DNA from: Prolixibacteraceae bacterium
Lineage (GTDB): Bacteria; Bacteroidota; Bacteroidia; Bacteroidales; Prolixibacteraceae
Assembly (NCBI GenBank): GCA_021740385.1
Contig: JAIOZY010000008.1
Coordinates: forward strand, 1 to 64,000
Reading direction: 5' to 3'
DNA length: 64,000 bases
Part shown: positions 8,839 through 18,472 of the stretch, one piece after another
Numbering within the stretch: the first letter of the stretch is position 1
How the letters are laid out: the number at the start of each line of letters is the position of its first letter
Notes under the pieces: model-generated
Databases searched by the model: none
Seen by the model: only the letters and a program-made list of their open reading frames with translations
What the model was told of the DNA's origin: nothing
Program-made: the position numbers and the translations under genes

Positions 8839-10137
8839 GTGAACTATTACAGTACCCATAGAACGGTTCCCGAAGTGGATTTAAAACATGCGGTAACCAA
8901 AGGCCTGGCTGCCGACAACGGGTTGTTTATGCCCGAACGTATCGAAAGATTCGATCCATCTTTCTTTGATTCGATCCATGGTTTGTCTTTTCAGGAAATT
9001 TCGTTTGAAGTGGCCCGAAAATTCTTTGGCGAAGATGTTGAAGAAAGCGAACTCCGGAAAATTGTATTCGACACGTTATCGTTCGATTGCCCGGTTCTGC
9101 ACGTGCAAAAAAACATTTATGCCCTTGAGCTTTTTCACGGCCCCACGCTGGCGTTTAAAGATGTTGGCGCCCGCTTTATGGCCCGTTTGCTTGCTTATTT
9201 CCTTCGTGGGACTAATACGCTTGTAAATGTTTTGGTTGCAACATCGGGCGACACGGGAAGTGCTGTTGCAAACGGTTTTCTGGGCGTTCCCGGCATACAT
9301 GTTTACGTACTTTATCCCAAAGGAAAAGTGAGTGCAATTCAAGAGTGCCAGTTTACCACCCTTGGGCAAAACATTACCGCGCTGGAAGTTGATGGCAATT
9401 TTGATGATTGCCAACGGCTGGTAAAAACGGCTTTTCTCGATAAGGAATTGAATGAAAAGCTTACCTTAACCTCGGCAAATTCGATAAACGTGGCCCGTTT
9501 TCTCCCGCAGGCATTTTACTATTTTAACGCCTATGCACGGTTGGAACAAAGGGATAAGGAACTTATTATATCGGTACCCAGCGGTAATTTCGGGAACCTG
9601 ACGGCCGGTTTGGTGGCCAAACGCATGGGACTTCCCGTTAGCCGGTTTATTGCAGCCAATAACGAGAACGATATTGTTTATAACTACTTGAAAACGGGGA
9701 AATACAACCCGGTTCCTTCGGTACAGACACTGGCCAACGCAATGGATGTTGGCGATCCCAGTAATTTTGTCCGTATTCTCGACCTCTATGAAAACAACCA
9801 CGAGGCTATATCGGCCGATATTGCCGGGTTCCGTTATTCCGATGATGAAATAAGGGCCATAATAAAGAAAGTATATGACCAATGCGGCTATTTACTTGAC
9901 CCCCATGGTGCCTGTGGTTACCAATCGTTAGAAGATTATCTGGACGACGATCAGGTGGGGATTTTTCTCAAAACAGCACACCCGGCAAAATTTACCGAAA
10001 CGGTTGAAACGATTGTTGGTAAAGGGAATGTGCCATTGCCAGCCAAACTTGCAGCGTTTATGAAAGGCAAAAAGAAAAGCATTCCCCTCGATAATGAATT
10101 TGATATATTCAAGCAATTTTTAATGTCAAAAGAATAA
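8839..10137 (+). CDS. thrC: Threonine synthase
   Basis: PLP-dependent last step of threonine synthesis, converting O-phosphohomoserine to threonine. The PLP lysine sits in the family motif PTLAFKDVGARF, and the phosphate-binding loop region is ATSGDTGSAVANGF. The start is the GTG at 8839, giving 432 residues beginning VNYYSTHRTVPEV, which matches the N-terminus of Bacteroidota threonine synthases. A longer in-frame reading from 8752 adds 29 Cys-rich residues unlike the family. It belongs functionally with thrA and the apgM-like gene, although an antiparallel sensor kinase gene now separates them. Confidence 0.96.
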   Translation: MNYYSTHRTVPEVDLKHAVTKGLAADNGLFMPERIERFDPSFFDSIHGLSFQEISFEVARKFFGEDVEESELRKIVFDTLSFDCPVLHVQKNIYALELFHGPTLAFKDVGARFMARLLAYFLRGTNTLVNVLVATSGDTGSAVANGFLGVPGIHVYVLYPKGKVSAIQECQFTTLGQNITALEVDGNFDDCQRLVKTAFLDKELNEKLTLTSANSINVARFLPQAFYYFNAYARLEQRDKELIISVPSGNFGNLTAGLVAKRMGLPVSRFIAANNENDIVYNYLKTGKYNPVPSVQTLANAMDVGDPSNFVRILDLYENNHEAISADIAGFRYSDDEIRAIIKKVYDQCGYLLDPHGACGYQSLEDYLDDDQVGIFLKTAHPAKFTETVETIVGKGNVPLPAKLAAFMKGKKKSIPLDNEFDIFKQFLMSKE

Positions 10138-10207
10138 TTACCAGATTTGTATATACTGTTTTTTTATTTCTCTTTTTCCCCTAAATGGGAGGGGGATAGT
10201 AAGGTTT

Positions 10208-10885
10208 TTAATTGCCCACAGTTCCCGGCAACGTTTTTTTTTCGTTTTTAAGGTTTAAATATTTAACCTCGAAGTTTATTGAATCGCTTCCTTTTGGTAT
10301 CAGTTCACCCAGGTCGAAACTAACAATTGCCCTCAGGTAATAGGGTAATGAATCGTTTTGTGCATTGTGCCTCAGTTCAAGTTCCATGGGTGTTTTTTTT
10401 GCAATAATGTCATCCGGGTTATAGGTAAGGTTTACCAGGTGCGTTTTGCTTCCACCGTAAAAACCGAGATCAAAATTCAATATTTGATTCGTAAGCCAAA
10501 CATCTTTAACCTGAATGGGATCGTTGCCCAGACTGTCGGTAATGTTTGCCGAAAACGCAATGGCTTTTTTGTAAAGCACATCCTGTAAGTTGTTAATCTT
10601 TACCCAGTATTTGTTGCCAAGCGTATCGGCATCGTCAAGTATAGTGTAATTAACAATAACCCTTTGTTGGTCTTTTGTTTCGTAATATGGAACATTGTTT
10701 GCCAGCGGAAGCAACGTGTCCTTGTTGTCGGTTACAACAAAAAATGAATGGGCTGAAGTATCGGGAACGTTAATGAACCCCATCGAAAGCCAAACATCAC
10801 CAAGCGAATAATGTTCTTCATCGTCGTTGCAGGAATAAAAAACAATTAAGGCGATAGCCATTAAAAAGAAAATAATCCGTTTCAT
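10208..10885 (-). CDS. NigD-like lipoprotein
   Basis: A 225-residue predicted lipoprotein: a hydrophobic N-terminus ends in FYSC (Cys19), followed by NDDEEHYSLGDVWLSMG, typical of NigD-like proteins of Bacteroidota. The remainder is beta-rich, with DTLLPLANNVPYY and YKKAIAFSANITDSLG-like segments, consistent with a two-domain immunoglobulin-like NigD fold. Members occur in exported, surface or periplasmic settings; the name comes from a bacteriocin locus, but function outside it is unknown. Here it stands alone after thrC (convergent) and upstream of the PpiD gene's terminator, with no bacteriocin genes nearby. The assignment is to family only. Confidence 0.8.
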   Translation of the reverse strand: MKRIIFFLMAIALIVFYSCNDDEEHYSLGDVWLSMGFINVPDTSAHSFFVVTDNKDTLLPLANNVPYYETKDQQRVIVNYTILDDADTLGNKYWVKINNLQDVLYKKAIAFSANITDSLGNDPIQVKDVWLTNQILNFDLGFYGGSKTHLVNLTYNPDDIIAKKTPMELELRHNAQNDSLPYYLRAIVSFDLGELIPKGSDSINFEVKYLNLKNEKKTLPGTVGN

Positions 10886-10981
10886 ACTTTTTCCCTCCTA
10901 TTCTTTTACAGTTGATAATTTTTAATCGTTTTTCATCGTAATGATACATTTCGTATGCCAGGGGTTGCGTAAAAGGTAAAA

Positions 10982-11011
10982 AAAAAGCTGCCCGTTTAAG
11001 GCAGCTTTTTT
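10982..11011 (-). terminator. Intrinsic terminator after ppiD-like gene
   Basis: An A-tract followed by GCTGCC, a seven-base loop and GGCAGC followed by a T-tract. The stem flanked by A and T runs can work in both directions. It lies about 20 bases beyond the stop of the minus-strand foldase gene. Confidence 0.85.
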
Positions 11012-11031
11012 GAAGAATTCATATTTTCGGT

Positions 11032-13146
11032 TTAATAAAACTTCGATCTTTTATCTGTAATATCGGTGTTGTTTTTTAACGTTTCGTAAGCCTGGTACGA
11101 TGCCCTGTAACTTGAATTGGCAAACAGGCTTTGCTTTTCGGCTTCGATATTTGTAGGTGCTGTTCCTTCTTTTTGGGTTAATTCAATAATGTAAACGCCC
11201 GCTCTTCCGGCTATGGGGTCCGATTGTTCGTTTACCTCAAGAGCTATAACGGCACCGTTTATTGCCGGTTCGTAACCAATAGCATTTACCGATCCGTACT
11301 GAACATTGAAACCCGAAGCCGATTGTACTTCAAGTTCAAGGTTTTGAGCCGTTTCTTCGATGCTTTGCCCGCGTGCCGAGCTGAAATCTTCGAGGAGTTT
11401 TTCTATTTTTTTCACTTTAACAACGGCCAGTTCAACCGATGATTTTACATCTTCCAGGAGTTTAACACCTGCTTCGGTTTCCGACTCGATGGCTGCGATG
11501 ATGAATTTGTCTTCAATTTCAAAAACGGGTGATTCGTCGTTGCCAACAACAAGTTCGCCTTCCGAAGAATTTGAATATGCTGCGTGGATAAGTGTTCGTA
11601 CAGCTCCCAGTGCCGGAATGCTTCGGTCGTTTTCACCAACGTTTGTATACCGTACGTTTTTGTTCATCTTTTCAGCCTGTTCTTTTAGCCCTTCAAGGTT
11701 TTGGGCGTTGGCAGCAAGTTTGCTCGCTTCGGTGTACAAATGCTGGTATGTTGTAGAGCTTGGAATGACCTCACGATCGACTATGGCCAGTTGTACATGT
11801 TTCGATTTACGGCTTTGGCGGGTTACTTTAATAATATGGTAGCCAAATTGGGTTTGGACGGTAACCAGCTCATTTAAATCGGCATGAAAAGCTGCTTTTT
11901 CGAACGGTGCAACCATTTTCCCCCGTGCGAACCAACCAAGGTCACCGCCTTGTGACGCTGACCCGTCCTGCGAGTTATCGCGGGCTACTTGTTCAAATGT
12001 TGCTTCGCCCGATTCCAGAAGGGTTTTCAGACTATCAATGGTGTTGGCGGCAATACGGGCTTCGGCGGCATTTTCGGCCCTGAGCAGAATGTGGCTTGCC
12101 CGAACCGAATCGGGAAGCATTTTAGTGGCATTCAGCTTGTATATTTTGTAGGTGCTCCCTTCTTTTACAGGCCCGTAAGTGTCGTTTAATGATGCGTTAA
12201 AAGCCCATTCTGAAATATTGGGTGTAAGTTCCGATTTTGAAAGGTAAACATCTTCGAAGCGGGTATCGGCATTCATGTTTACAAACTGGATGTTGTCTTC
12301 CGCTTTTTCAAAGTCTGTTTTAATATCGTTAATCCATTTCCTGGCTTGTGCATCGTCTTCTTCCGAAGGGACAATGTTGTAAGTGATATAGGCCAGTCTT
12401 TTTTGGGCTTTTTGTTCGTATTTCGAAAGATTATTTTCGTAGTAATCTTTCAGGTCGGCCTCGCTGTAGCTTATTACACTGTCGGGAACAGTCAATAGTT
12501 TTTTCTGAATGAATTTTAGATTGGCTGTAATATTCTGACCTTTCAGGCTGTTTTGTGCCTGAAGCGAGTTGGCATACAGTGCTTTCCCAACAAGTGTATT
12601 GTATTTGGTGCTTTTTTTCGAGCTGATGATTTGCTTTTCGATATTAAGCCAGGATGTACGTTGCGGTGCATCGGGATTTTCCTGTATGTATTTTAAAAAT
12701 TGAATAACCTGGCTTTTGTCAACCTGACGGGTTTGCGGGTCTCCGAATATTTGTACAATAATGGGGTGCAAATTATTTCCCTGAACCATGTCAAACATTT
12801 CCTCCGGGGTTATGTCAATACCCAGGTCTTCATACACATCGTCCATAATTTTTTCCTGGAGCATCATTTCCCATGTTTGATTGAGGATTTGCTCGTATGC
12901 TTTTTCGTCTAAGTTGTTAACCTGGTTGTTTGCTTTGTAGTTGTTTGCCAGTTCTTCGAAGCGGGATTGGAATTCGGGGTACTCAACCGATTCATTTCCG
13001 ATTTTTGCAATCTCAAGTTGTTTTCCACGAATAATTGAAGAGCCTGATTGCAATAAATCGCCCAAAATAAATGCCGCAAGTGCAATGAAAATTACAACTG
13101 CAAGCAAAACACCTGCATTGTTTCTTAGTTTCTGTAATGTTGCCAT
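11032..13146 (-). CDS. PpiD-type membrane-anchored peptidyl-prolyl isomerase
   Basis: A 704-residue periplasmic foldase. One N-terminal membrane helix (about residues 12-32, VLLAVVIFIALAAFILGDLL) is followed by a SurA-like N-domain (about 35-250), a parvulin PPIC domain (about 345-455, starting VRASHILLRAE and holding GGDLGWFARGKMV and FGYHIIKV), and a C-terminal domain with a second degenerate parvulin-like part. The family assists folding of outer-membrane and secreted proteins at the inner membrane. It is last in a minus-strand run with the CNNM protein, LptC and the TPR protein, a neighbourhood I recognise from many Bacteroidota, which supports a role in envelope biogenesis. Confidence 0.93.
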   Translation of the reverse strand: MATLQKLRNNAGVLLAVVIFIALAAFILGDLLQSGSSIIRGKQLEIAKIGNESVEYPEFQSRFEELANNYKANNQVNNLDEKAYEQILNQTWEMMLQEKIMDDVYEDLGIDITPEEMFDMVQGNNLHPIIVQIFGDPQTRQVDKSQVIQFLKYIQENPDAPQRTSWLNIEKQIISSKKSTKYNTLVGKALYANSLQAQNSLKGQNITANLKFIQKKLLTVPDSVISYSEADLKDYYENNLSKYEQKAQKRLAYITYNIVPSEEDDAQARKWINDIKTDFEKAEDNIQFVNMNADTRFEDVYLSKSELTPNISEWAFNASLNDTYGPVKEGSTYKIYKLNATKMLPDSVRASHILLRAENAAEARIAANTIDSLKTLLESGEATFEQVARDNSQDGSASQGGDLGWFARGKMVAPFEKAAFHADLNELVTVQTQFGYHIIKVTRQSRKSKHVQLAIVDREVIPSSTTYQHLYTEASKLAANAQNLEGLKEQAEKMNKNVRYTNVGENDRSIPALGAVRTLIHAAYSNSSEGELVVGNDESPVFEIEDKFIIAAIESETEAGVKLLEDVKSSVELAVVKVKKIEKLLEDFSSARGQSIEETAQNLELEVQSASGFNVQYGSVNAIGYEPAINGAVIALEVNEQSDPIAGRAGVYIIELTQKEGTAPTNIEAEKQSLFANSSYRASYQAYETLKNNTDITDKRSKFY

Positions 13147-13226
13147 GTGTAGTATTCTAAATTGAACAAAATATGGTTAAAATTTTAGGCTACGAAGATA
13201 ATAAATTTAGTTTTCTATCCTACTTT

Positions 13227-14510
13227 TCAGTGAGGGTGAATTTCATCGGGGTAAAGTATTCTGATTAAAACGAGCTCAATTCTTGTTTCTGAGGCTTTTA
13301 GTATGCGGAATTCATAATCGTCGATGGAAATTAGCGAGTTTGTTTTGGGTATGTTTTCATGAAAATTGAGGATCAGGCCGGCCAATGTGTCGTATTCATC
13401 TTGCTCAGGGAGTGAAAGGCCCAGTTTTTCGTTAAGTGTAGTTATTTCATAACGGGCCGATACAATGTATTCATTGTTGTTCACTTTTTTCAGTACAAGG
13501 TCGTCGGTATCGTGTTCGTCTTCTATTTCCCCGAAAATTTCTTCCAGGATATCTTCGGTTGTAACCAGTCCCGAAGTGCCTCCAAACTCATCAACTACAA
13601 CGGCAATCGATTTATGGTTTTGTGTGAAAAGGCTTAGTAATTTGCTGGCTGTGAGTGTTTCGGGTACTATTGATATGGGGTTGGTGACTGATTTTATTGA
13701 TTGGGGGTTTTTGAAAATTTGTGAAGAGTGCACGTAACCGATAATGTTGTCAATGGAATCGTTAAAAATGAGGATTTTGGAAAAACCTGTTTCGATGAAT
13801 TTATTTTTCAGTTCTTCAATGGTTGCATTTTCGTCAACGGCTTCAATCTCGGTGCGGGGTACCATGCAGTCTCTTATTTTTACCTTTGAAAAATCGAGGG
13901 CATTTTTAAACAACTTAATTTCGGTTTCTTCTTCATCGTTATTCATACCTTTCGCGCTTTCTGGCCGTTTTACGTAATGGGCAAGGTCGATACGCGAAAA
14001 AATATTGTTTTCGTAATTGGGGTCAATATTTTTGTTTAAAAAGATCTTTATTATTCCCTTCGACAACCACATGGTAAAACGGGCAACCGGGTAAAGTATT
14101 ATGTAGAAGAGCAATACGGGCAATGCAAGGGTTTTTAGCAGCCCGTTTGCATTAAGCCTGAAAAGGGTTTTAGGTAAAAATTCAGCAGTTGCCAGTATAA
14201 TTAATGTAGAGATAATTGTTTGGATAAGCAGCACCAGTATGTCGTTTTGAACATACATTTCGATTAGGGGTTCAAGTAAGCGGGCAAATGCCAAACCATA
14301 AATTACAAGTGAGATATTGTTCCCAACAAGCATTGTGGCAATGTATTGTGACGGGTTTGAAGCGAAAATGTTCATAATGCCGGCCGTTAGTGTGCCTTGT
14401 TGTTTGTCCATTTCAAGGCTCATTTTATTTGCCGATATGAAGGCAATTTCCATCCCGGAAAAAAAGGCGGAAAAAACAACGGTAATGATTATGATGATGG
14501 TTTCGTTCAT
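13227..14510 (-). CDS. CNNM/CorC-type membrane protein with CBS pair
   Basis: The 427-residue protein has a DUF21/CNNM membrane domain with several helices (about 1-190), a cytoplasmic CBS-domain pair (about 205-330, starting near IRDCMVPRTEIEAVDE) and a C-terminal CorC_HlyC domain (about 345-420). Relatives act in magnesium or cobalt transport and were once called hemolysins. GldE of gliding Bacteroidota has the same build, but its usual partner gldD is not adjacent, so I do not use that name. The stop-to-start gap to lptC is only 5 bases, which suggests co-transcription from the TPR gene through lptC. Confidence 0.92.
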   Translation of the reverse strand: MNETIIIIITVVFSAFFSGMEIAFISANKMSLEMDKQQGTLTAGIMNIFASNPSQYIATMLVGNNISLVIYGLAFARLLEPLIEMYVQNDILVLLIQTIISTLIILATAEFLPKTLFRLNANGLLKTLALPVLLFYIILYPVARFTMWLSKGIIKIFLNKNIDPNYENNIFSRIDLAHYVKRPESAKGMNNDEEETEIKLFKNALDFSKVKIRDCMVPRTEIEAVDENATIEELKNKFIETGFSKILIFNDSIDNIIGYVHSSQIFKNPQSIKSVTNPISIVPETLTASKLLSLFTQNHKSIAVVVDEFGGTSGLVTTEDILEEIFGEIEDEHDTDDLVLKKVNNNEYIVSARYEITTLNEKLGLSLPEQDEYDTLAGLILNFHENIPKTNSLISIDDYEFRILKASETRIELVLIRILYPDEIHPH

Positions 14511-14515
14511 TTTGA

Positions 14516-15094
14516 TTATTCCTCAACTTCAACAACCACAGTCCCTTTAACGTTAATTATTTTCCAGTTCTTCATCTGAAGGTCCGACTCGAATCCAATA
14601 CCTGTGATTATTTGTTCTTTGCGTATAAATTTAACAAACTGATCGGAATAGATCTTGTCTTTTTTTTCATCCCAGTATAAAAGCTCGGTTTTTAAGGTGT
14701 CGTTATCTTTTGTAACGGCTACTACATTTTGCTTTGCTTCCCAAAGCTCTTTTTCTTCGTAATGTTTTCCATACAATGCTTCGATGCACGAAGTTATTTC
14801 GTTTTGGGTATTGTATTGCTCAATTTTAAACCCCATGGGAAACTCTTTGTAGGGCACCTCTTCATCTTCATAAATTTTAAGTTGGGGTGTTGTTAATTTA
14901 AAGCGTATTACGGCCGAATCGGAGTATAAAACCTCCAGGTTTTCAGCAATAACTTCAGGCGAACCGGGCGGGTGTGAAAAAGCTTTGATTTTGTCGATGT
15001 TGTTGTTTTGGCACGACAAAAAAAGCACTGCAACCAGGGAAAAGGTTGCAATGCTTAATTTTCTATTATTCAACTTATTTTTATTTCTTAACAC
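14516..15094 (-). CDS. lptC: LPS export protein LptC
   Basis: A 192-residue single-pass protein. A basic N-terminus and hydrophobic helix end in LFLSC, which may be a lipobox rather than a plain anchor. The rest is the beta-jellyroll LptC domain, with the recognisable stretch YSDSAVIRFKLTTPQLKIYE and the end VIGIGFESD-like segment. LptC passes lipopolysaccharide from the LptBFG transporter to LptA. Its start overlaps the 3' end of the upstream TPR gene by 14 bases, so the two are translationally linked. The other lpt genes are not in the window. Confidence 0.88.
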   Translation of the reverse strand: MLRNKNKLNNRKLSIATFSLVAVLFLSCQNNNIDKIKAFSHPPGSPEVIAENLEVLYSDSAVIRFKLTTPQLKIYEDEEVPYKEFPMGFKIEQYNTQNEITSCIEALYGKHYEEKELWEAKQNVVAVTKDNDTLKTELLYWDEKKDKIYSDQFVKFIRKEQIITGIGFESDLQMKNWKIINVKGTVVVEVEE

Positions 15095-16685
15095 GTACGT
15101 TGGTTGATTCGTTTATCCAGCCTTTGAGGTAGTAATTTTGGCCTTCGCTCAGTTCACGGAAAAACACTTCCTCTTTGCCGGGGAAATAATTTGTATAAAA
15201 ATTTGCTTTATCCGAAGCATTGGGGCAATTAAGCCGTGCTGCTTTGTTAAAATAGTCGACTGCAAGCCAGAAAACGGTGCTGCGTTCGAAATCGTCTTCG
15301 CTGTAATTTTTACTGGCTTGGGCATATATCTCACCAAGAAGCATATAGGCTTCACAGTAATCAGCATTGAGGCTTATTGCTTTTTTGGCCATGTCGCGGG
15401 CCATTTGAAGTTTTTCGCGTTGCAGGGCAAGCATTCCCGTATAGTAATAATATGTTGCTTTTGTAAGCGGTTCTTCTTCTGAGGAATATGCTTTTTCGTA
15501 GTAGTCAAAAGCTTTTTTGTAATTGTTCTTTTTGAGGAACATATTGGCCATGTTGAATGCTGCTTCGGGTGAAGGTTCAAGGCTGTACATTTTTTCTGAC
15601 AATTTCGCGTACAGTTCACTTTCGGTACAGTCCTCTTTTTTCAACATGCGAATTATTTTTTTAATCAGTTCCAAGTCGTTGGGGCTTTCTTTGAATTTGG
15701 GCGTGTACAACTCAATCATGGCTTCACAATCGAGGGCACCACTGCTTTCAATAATTTGCTCAACAAGCGGTATGGCTTGTTTGGCTTTTTCCTTGAATTT
15801 TTCATCTTTCAGCTGCTTGTCAAGTACCGACATTACTTTTTCATAATTTTCAAGCACGACCGACTTCGAAATTTCATCGAAAGAGTACAACCTTTTAGTC
15901 GATTGCAGGAACAACACGATAACAGCCGGTTCAGTTTCAATGCCCGATTCCTCAATTGATTTTTCGGCAAAACCGTAACCGGTTTTTATTCCTTCAATAA
16001 TTTGGTCTTCATTTAAATCGAGTTTAAGAACCGTTTCGAGGTATTTGGCTGCTTTACGGCCCATGAGTTCGCCAATGTTGTCCATGTATTTTATACGCTT
16101 GTCGTATATCGACATCAGGGTGTCTAAGTACAATTGTTTGGTATGGCTATCCAATGCATCATTCATTTTTGATTCATACATCTTTAACCCATCGATGTAA
16201 ATCTGTTCGGTTGATTTCGGGTATGTTTTGTAAACTATTTTCCATGGAGGCATCGCAGATTTTAAGTCTTCTTGTTTGAAAGATTCACGATAAAGCGAAT
16301 AATTGTTAAGAAAGTCCATGTCACGTTCTTTCTGTAACTGTTCAAGTGTTTTAAGTATTACGCCGGGCTCATCCGATGCTTCGGGTATTTCACTGCCATC
16401 AAAACTAAAATTTATCAAGTCTGACGGGTTGTCGGATATATCAAGTTTCTTTGTTTCATCAAGGAACGAAAATTTCAGGTATCTGGATTTTTTATGTACC
16501 TCAATTTCATATTTTCCATCAAAGCTGGTGTAATAACTATCGTTTGTCCGGTGCCCTTCAACGAGGATCCCGGCTGCTGGTTCTCCATTTAAATAAACTG
16601 TACCTGTGATTTTTCTCTGACTGAATACTGAAGTAGAAATCAAAACCAGTAATAAAATACCTAATGTACGTGTAATCGCTTTCAT
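15081..16685 (-). CDS. Tetratricopeptide repeat protein with N-terminal carboxypeptidase-regulatory-like domain
   Basis: A 534-residue exported protein. A signal peptide (ITRTLGILLLVLISTSVFSQ) is followed by a beta-sandwich segment of the carboxypeptidase-regulatory type (RKITGTVYLNGEPAAGILVEG, about 22-95), then helical TPR-like repeats. The best repeats are around residues 400-480 (PSPEAAFNMANMFLKKNNYKKAFDYYEKAYSS, given here in parts: PSPEAAFNMANMF, NNYKKAFDYYEKAY). Function is unknown; TPRs suggest a protein-protein scaffold in the periplasm. I prefer the start at 16685 because the signal peptide begins there; ten extra upstream codons are possible. It overlaps lptC and lies in the same minus-strand run as coaX. 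Confidence 0.85.
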   Translation of the reverse strand: MKAITRTLGILLLVLISTSVFSQRKITGTVYLNGEPAAGILVEGHRTNDSYYTSFDGKYEIEVHKKSRYLKFSFLDETKKLDISDNPSDLINFSFDGSEIPEASDEPGVILKTLEQLQKERDMDFLNNYSLYRESFKQEDLKSAMPPWKIVYKTYPKSTEQIYIDGLKMYESKMNDALDSHTKQLYLDTLMSIYDKRIKYMDNIGELMGRKAAKYLETVLKLDLNEDQIIEGIKTGYGFAEKSIEESGIETEPAVIVLFLQSTKRLYSFDEISKSVVLENYEKVMSVLDKQLKDEKFKEKAKQAIPLVEQIIESSGALDCEAMIELYTPKFKESPNDLELIKKIIRMLKKEDCTESELYAKLSEKMYSLEPSPEAAFNMANMFLKKNNYKKAFDYYEKAYSSEEEPLTKATYYYYTGMLALQREKLQMARDMAKKAISLNADYCEAYMLLGEIYAQASKNYSEDDFERSTVFWLAVDYFNKAARLNCPNASDKANFYTNYFPGKEEVFFRELSEGQNYYLKGWINESTNVRVKK

Positions 16686-16742
16686 ATTTTCTTTTTTTCT
16701 ATAAAGGAACACCAAAATTATGCCAAAAAATAGTAATTCCCG

Positions 16743-17483
16743 TTATGCCTTATCTGTGTAATTGAATTCTAATATTGAATTTAAACCTAACAGTGTAATT
16801 TCGAGGGCTACAAAATTGTAATTTTTTAACAATTTATCAAAATAGAATTGATCCCCACCGCTCAAAATTAGTATTAAATTTTCTTTTAATTTGTTAAAAT
16901 GTTTGATTATGTGATTTATTTCGCCGGTTAACCCCATTTGTATGCCCCCCCTGATTGATGATTCAGTATCCATCCCGTTATGATTTTCAGGGATTCCGGG
17001 TTTTAATAAAGGTAATTTGTCGGTATAATTGTGTAATGCTTTAAAACGCATTGTTAGCCCGGGCGTAATGAAACCGCCTTTATACTGGCCTATTTCGTTT
17101 ACATAATCGTATGTGACAGCGGTTCCGGCATCAATAATGAGAATGTTTTGGTTTGGATAAAGTTTGTGGGCCCCTGCAGCCGCGGCAATCCTGTCTTTAC
17201 CAAGTGTTTCAGGGCTTTTGTAGCAATTTTCAATAGGAAGGGGGGTGTTATGGTCAAGTTCAAGTACAAAATTGAAGTTCTTTTTTAAATGTTTTAGAAG
17301 GTCGGTGTTGCAATTTTTTACCGATGAAACAATTACGTTTCTCAATGTTGGATATTCTTGTTTTAAAAGGTCAATATCTTTTAACTGCAGTTGATCTACG
17401 GGGAAATTAATCATCAGTTCTCCCTGGTTGAAAACGGCCAGTTTTGTACGTGTATTTCCTATGTCGATGATAAGGTTTAGCAC
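16743..17483 (-). CDS. coaX: Type III pantothenate kinase
   Basis: A 246-residue CoaX, the first enzyme of coenzyme A synthesis, which phosphorylates pantothenate and is not inhibited by CoA. The ASKHA-fold motifs are visible: IDIGNTRTK at 6-14 (phosphate binding), SPETLGKDRIAAA, LIIDAGTAVTYD and GGFITPGLTMR. The start codon is GTG (17483). It sits upstream of the TPR-lptC genes, which is the usual coaX neighbourhood in Bacteroidota, with nadC further upstream. Confidence 0.96.
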   Translation of the reverse strand: MLNLIIDIGNTRTKLAVFNQGELMINFPVDQLQLKDIDLLKQEYPTLRNVIVSSVKNCNTDLLKHLKKNFNFVLELDHNTPLPIENCYKSPETLGKDRIAAAAGAHKLYPNQNILIIDAGTAVTYDYVNEIGQYKGGFITPGLTMRFKALHNYTDKLPLLKPGIPENHNGMDTESSIRGGIQMGLTGEINHIIKHFNKLKENLILILSGGDQFYFDKLLKNYNFVALEITLLGLNSILEFNYTDKA

Positions 17484-17590
17484 TTTTTTAATCTTAATTC
17501 ATTATTATCCCTGCAATTGGTTTGTTCAAACTCCGACTACTGACCACTGACAATTATAATCATAACAACATTTTTAAAATGTACGGTATC

Positions 17591-18430
17591 TCAACTGATT
17601 TTCTGACTTATATCGAGCGCTTTTACCGAATGGGTCAGGGCGCCTATCGATATGTAATCGACACCTGTGGCAGCAACTTCCCTTACCCGTTGAAGGGTCA
17701 TGTTTCCCGATGCTTCAACTTTTGCCCTGCCGCCAATCATTGCAACGGCTTTTTTCATGGTTTCGTTGTCCATGTTGTCGAGCATGATGATGTCGGCCCC
17801 GGCATGAATGGCCTGGCTAACCTCATCAATGTTGGTTGTTTCCACTTCAATTTTCATTCCGGTTGGGATATTTGGCTTTATTGCTTCTACGGCTTTGCTT
17901 ATGCTGCCTGCAACGCTAATGTGGTTGTCTTTAATCATGACCATGTCGTACAAACCAATCCGGTGGTTTGTGCCCCCGCCGGCCTCAATGGCGTATTTGT
18001 CGAGTAACCTCAGCCCCGGGACGGTTTTCCGGGTATCGAGTATTTTTGTTCCGAATGCTTTTACGGCTTCAACATACAGGGCTGTTTCGGTGGCGATGCC
18101 CGACATGCGCTGCAGGAAATTGAGTGCAAGCCTTTCGCCGGTTAGCAAGGCACGAAAACTTCCGGTAATGCAACATATTTGTTGGCCGGGGGTTACTTTT
18201 TCGCCATCGTTAACATTGGGGTTGAATTCGATCATCGGGTCAAGTTTTTTAAAAACTGCTTCAACAACCGGTAACCCGGCAATTATGCCCCGGGCTTTTG
18301 CAATTAGAACAGCTTTTTTACGACTTTCCGAAGGGATAAGCAGGTTGGTTGTTATATCGCCGTCTTTTACGTCTTCTTCCAGTCCTGCTGTAATAATCGG
18401 GTCGAGGTTTTGAAGTAAAGAGGTTTCCAT
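17591..18430 (-). CDS. nadC: Nicotinate-nucleotide pyrophosphorylase (carboxylating)
   Basis: Quinolinate phosphoribosyltransferase of de novo NAD synthesis, converting quinolinate and PRPP to nicotinate mononucleotide, PPi and CO2. Family motifs are EEDVKDGDITTN near the N-terminus, LNFLQRMSGIATET, TRKTVPGLRLLDKYA, GGGTNHRIGLYDMVMIKDNH and the C-terminal VEASGNM and GVDYISIGALTHS, all intact. I place the start at 18430 (279 residues, METSLLQ); ATGs at 18436 and 18454 are alternatives. nadA and nadB are not in the window. Confidence 0.96.
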   Translation of the reverse strand: METSLLQNLDPIITAGLEEDVKDGDITTNLLIPSESRKKAVLIAKARGIIAGLPVVEAVFKKLDPMIEFNPNVNDGEKVTPGQQICCITGSFRALLTGERLALNFLQRMSGIATETALYVEAVKAFGTKILDTRKTVPGLRLLDKYAIEAGGGTNHRIGLYDMVMIKDNHISVAGSISKAVEAIKPNIPTGMKIEVETTNIDEVSQAIHAGADIIMLDNMDNETMKKAVAMIGGRAKVEASGNMTLQRVREVAATGVDYISIGALTHSVKALDISQKIS

Positions 18431-18472
18431 AATCATATTTTCTGAACGGGTCAAAGATAATGATTTCTTTTT

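Noticed and set aside
14516-15094. LptC as possible gliding protein GldD next to a GldE-like gene
   Set aside because: The sequence matches LptC (jellyroll domain, neighbours) and lacks the GldD pattern.
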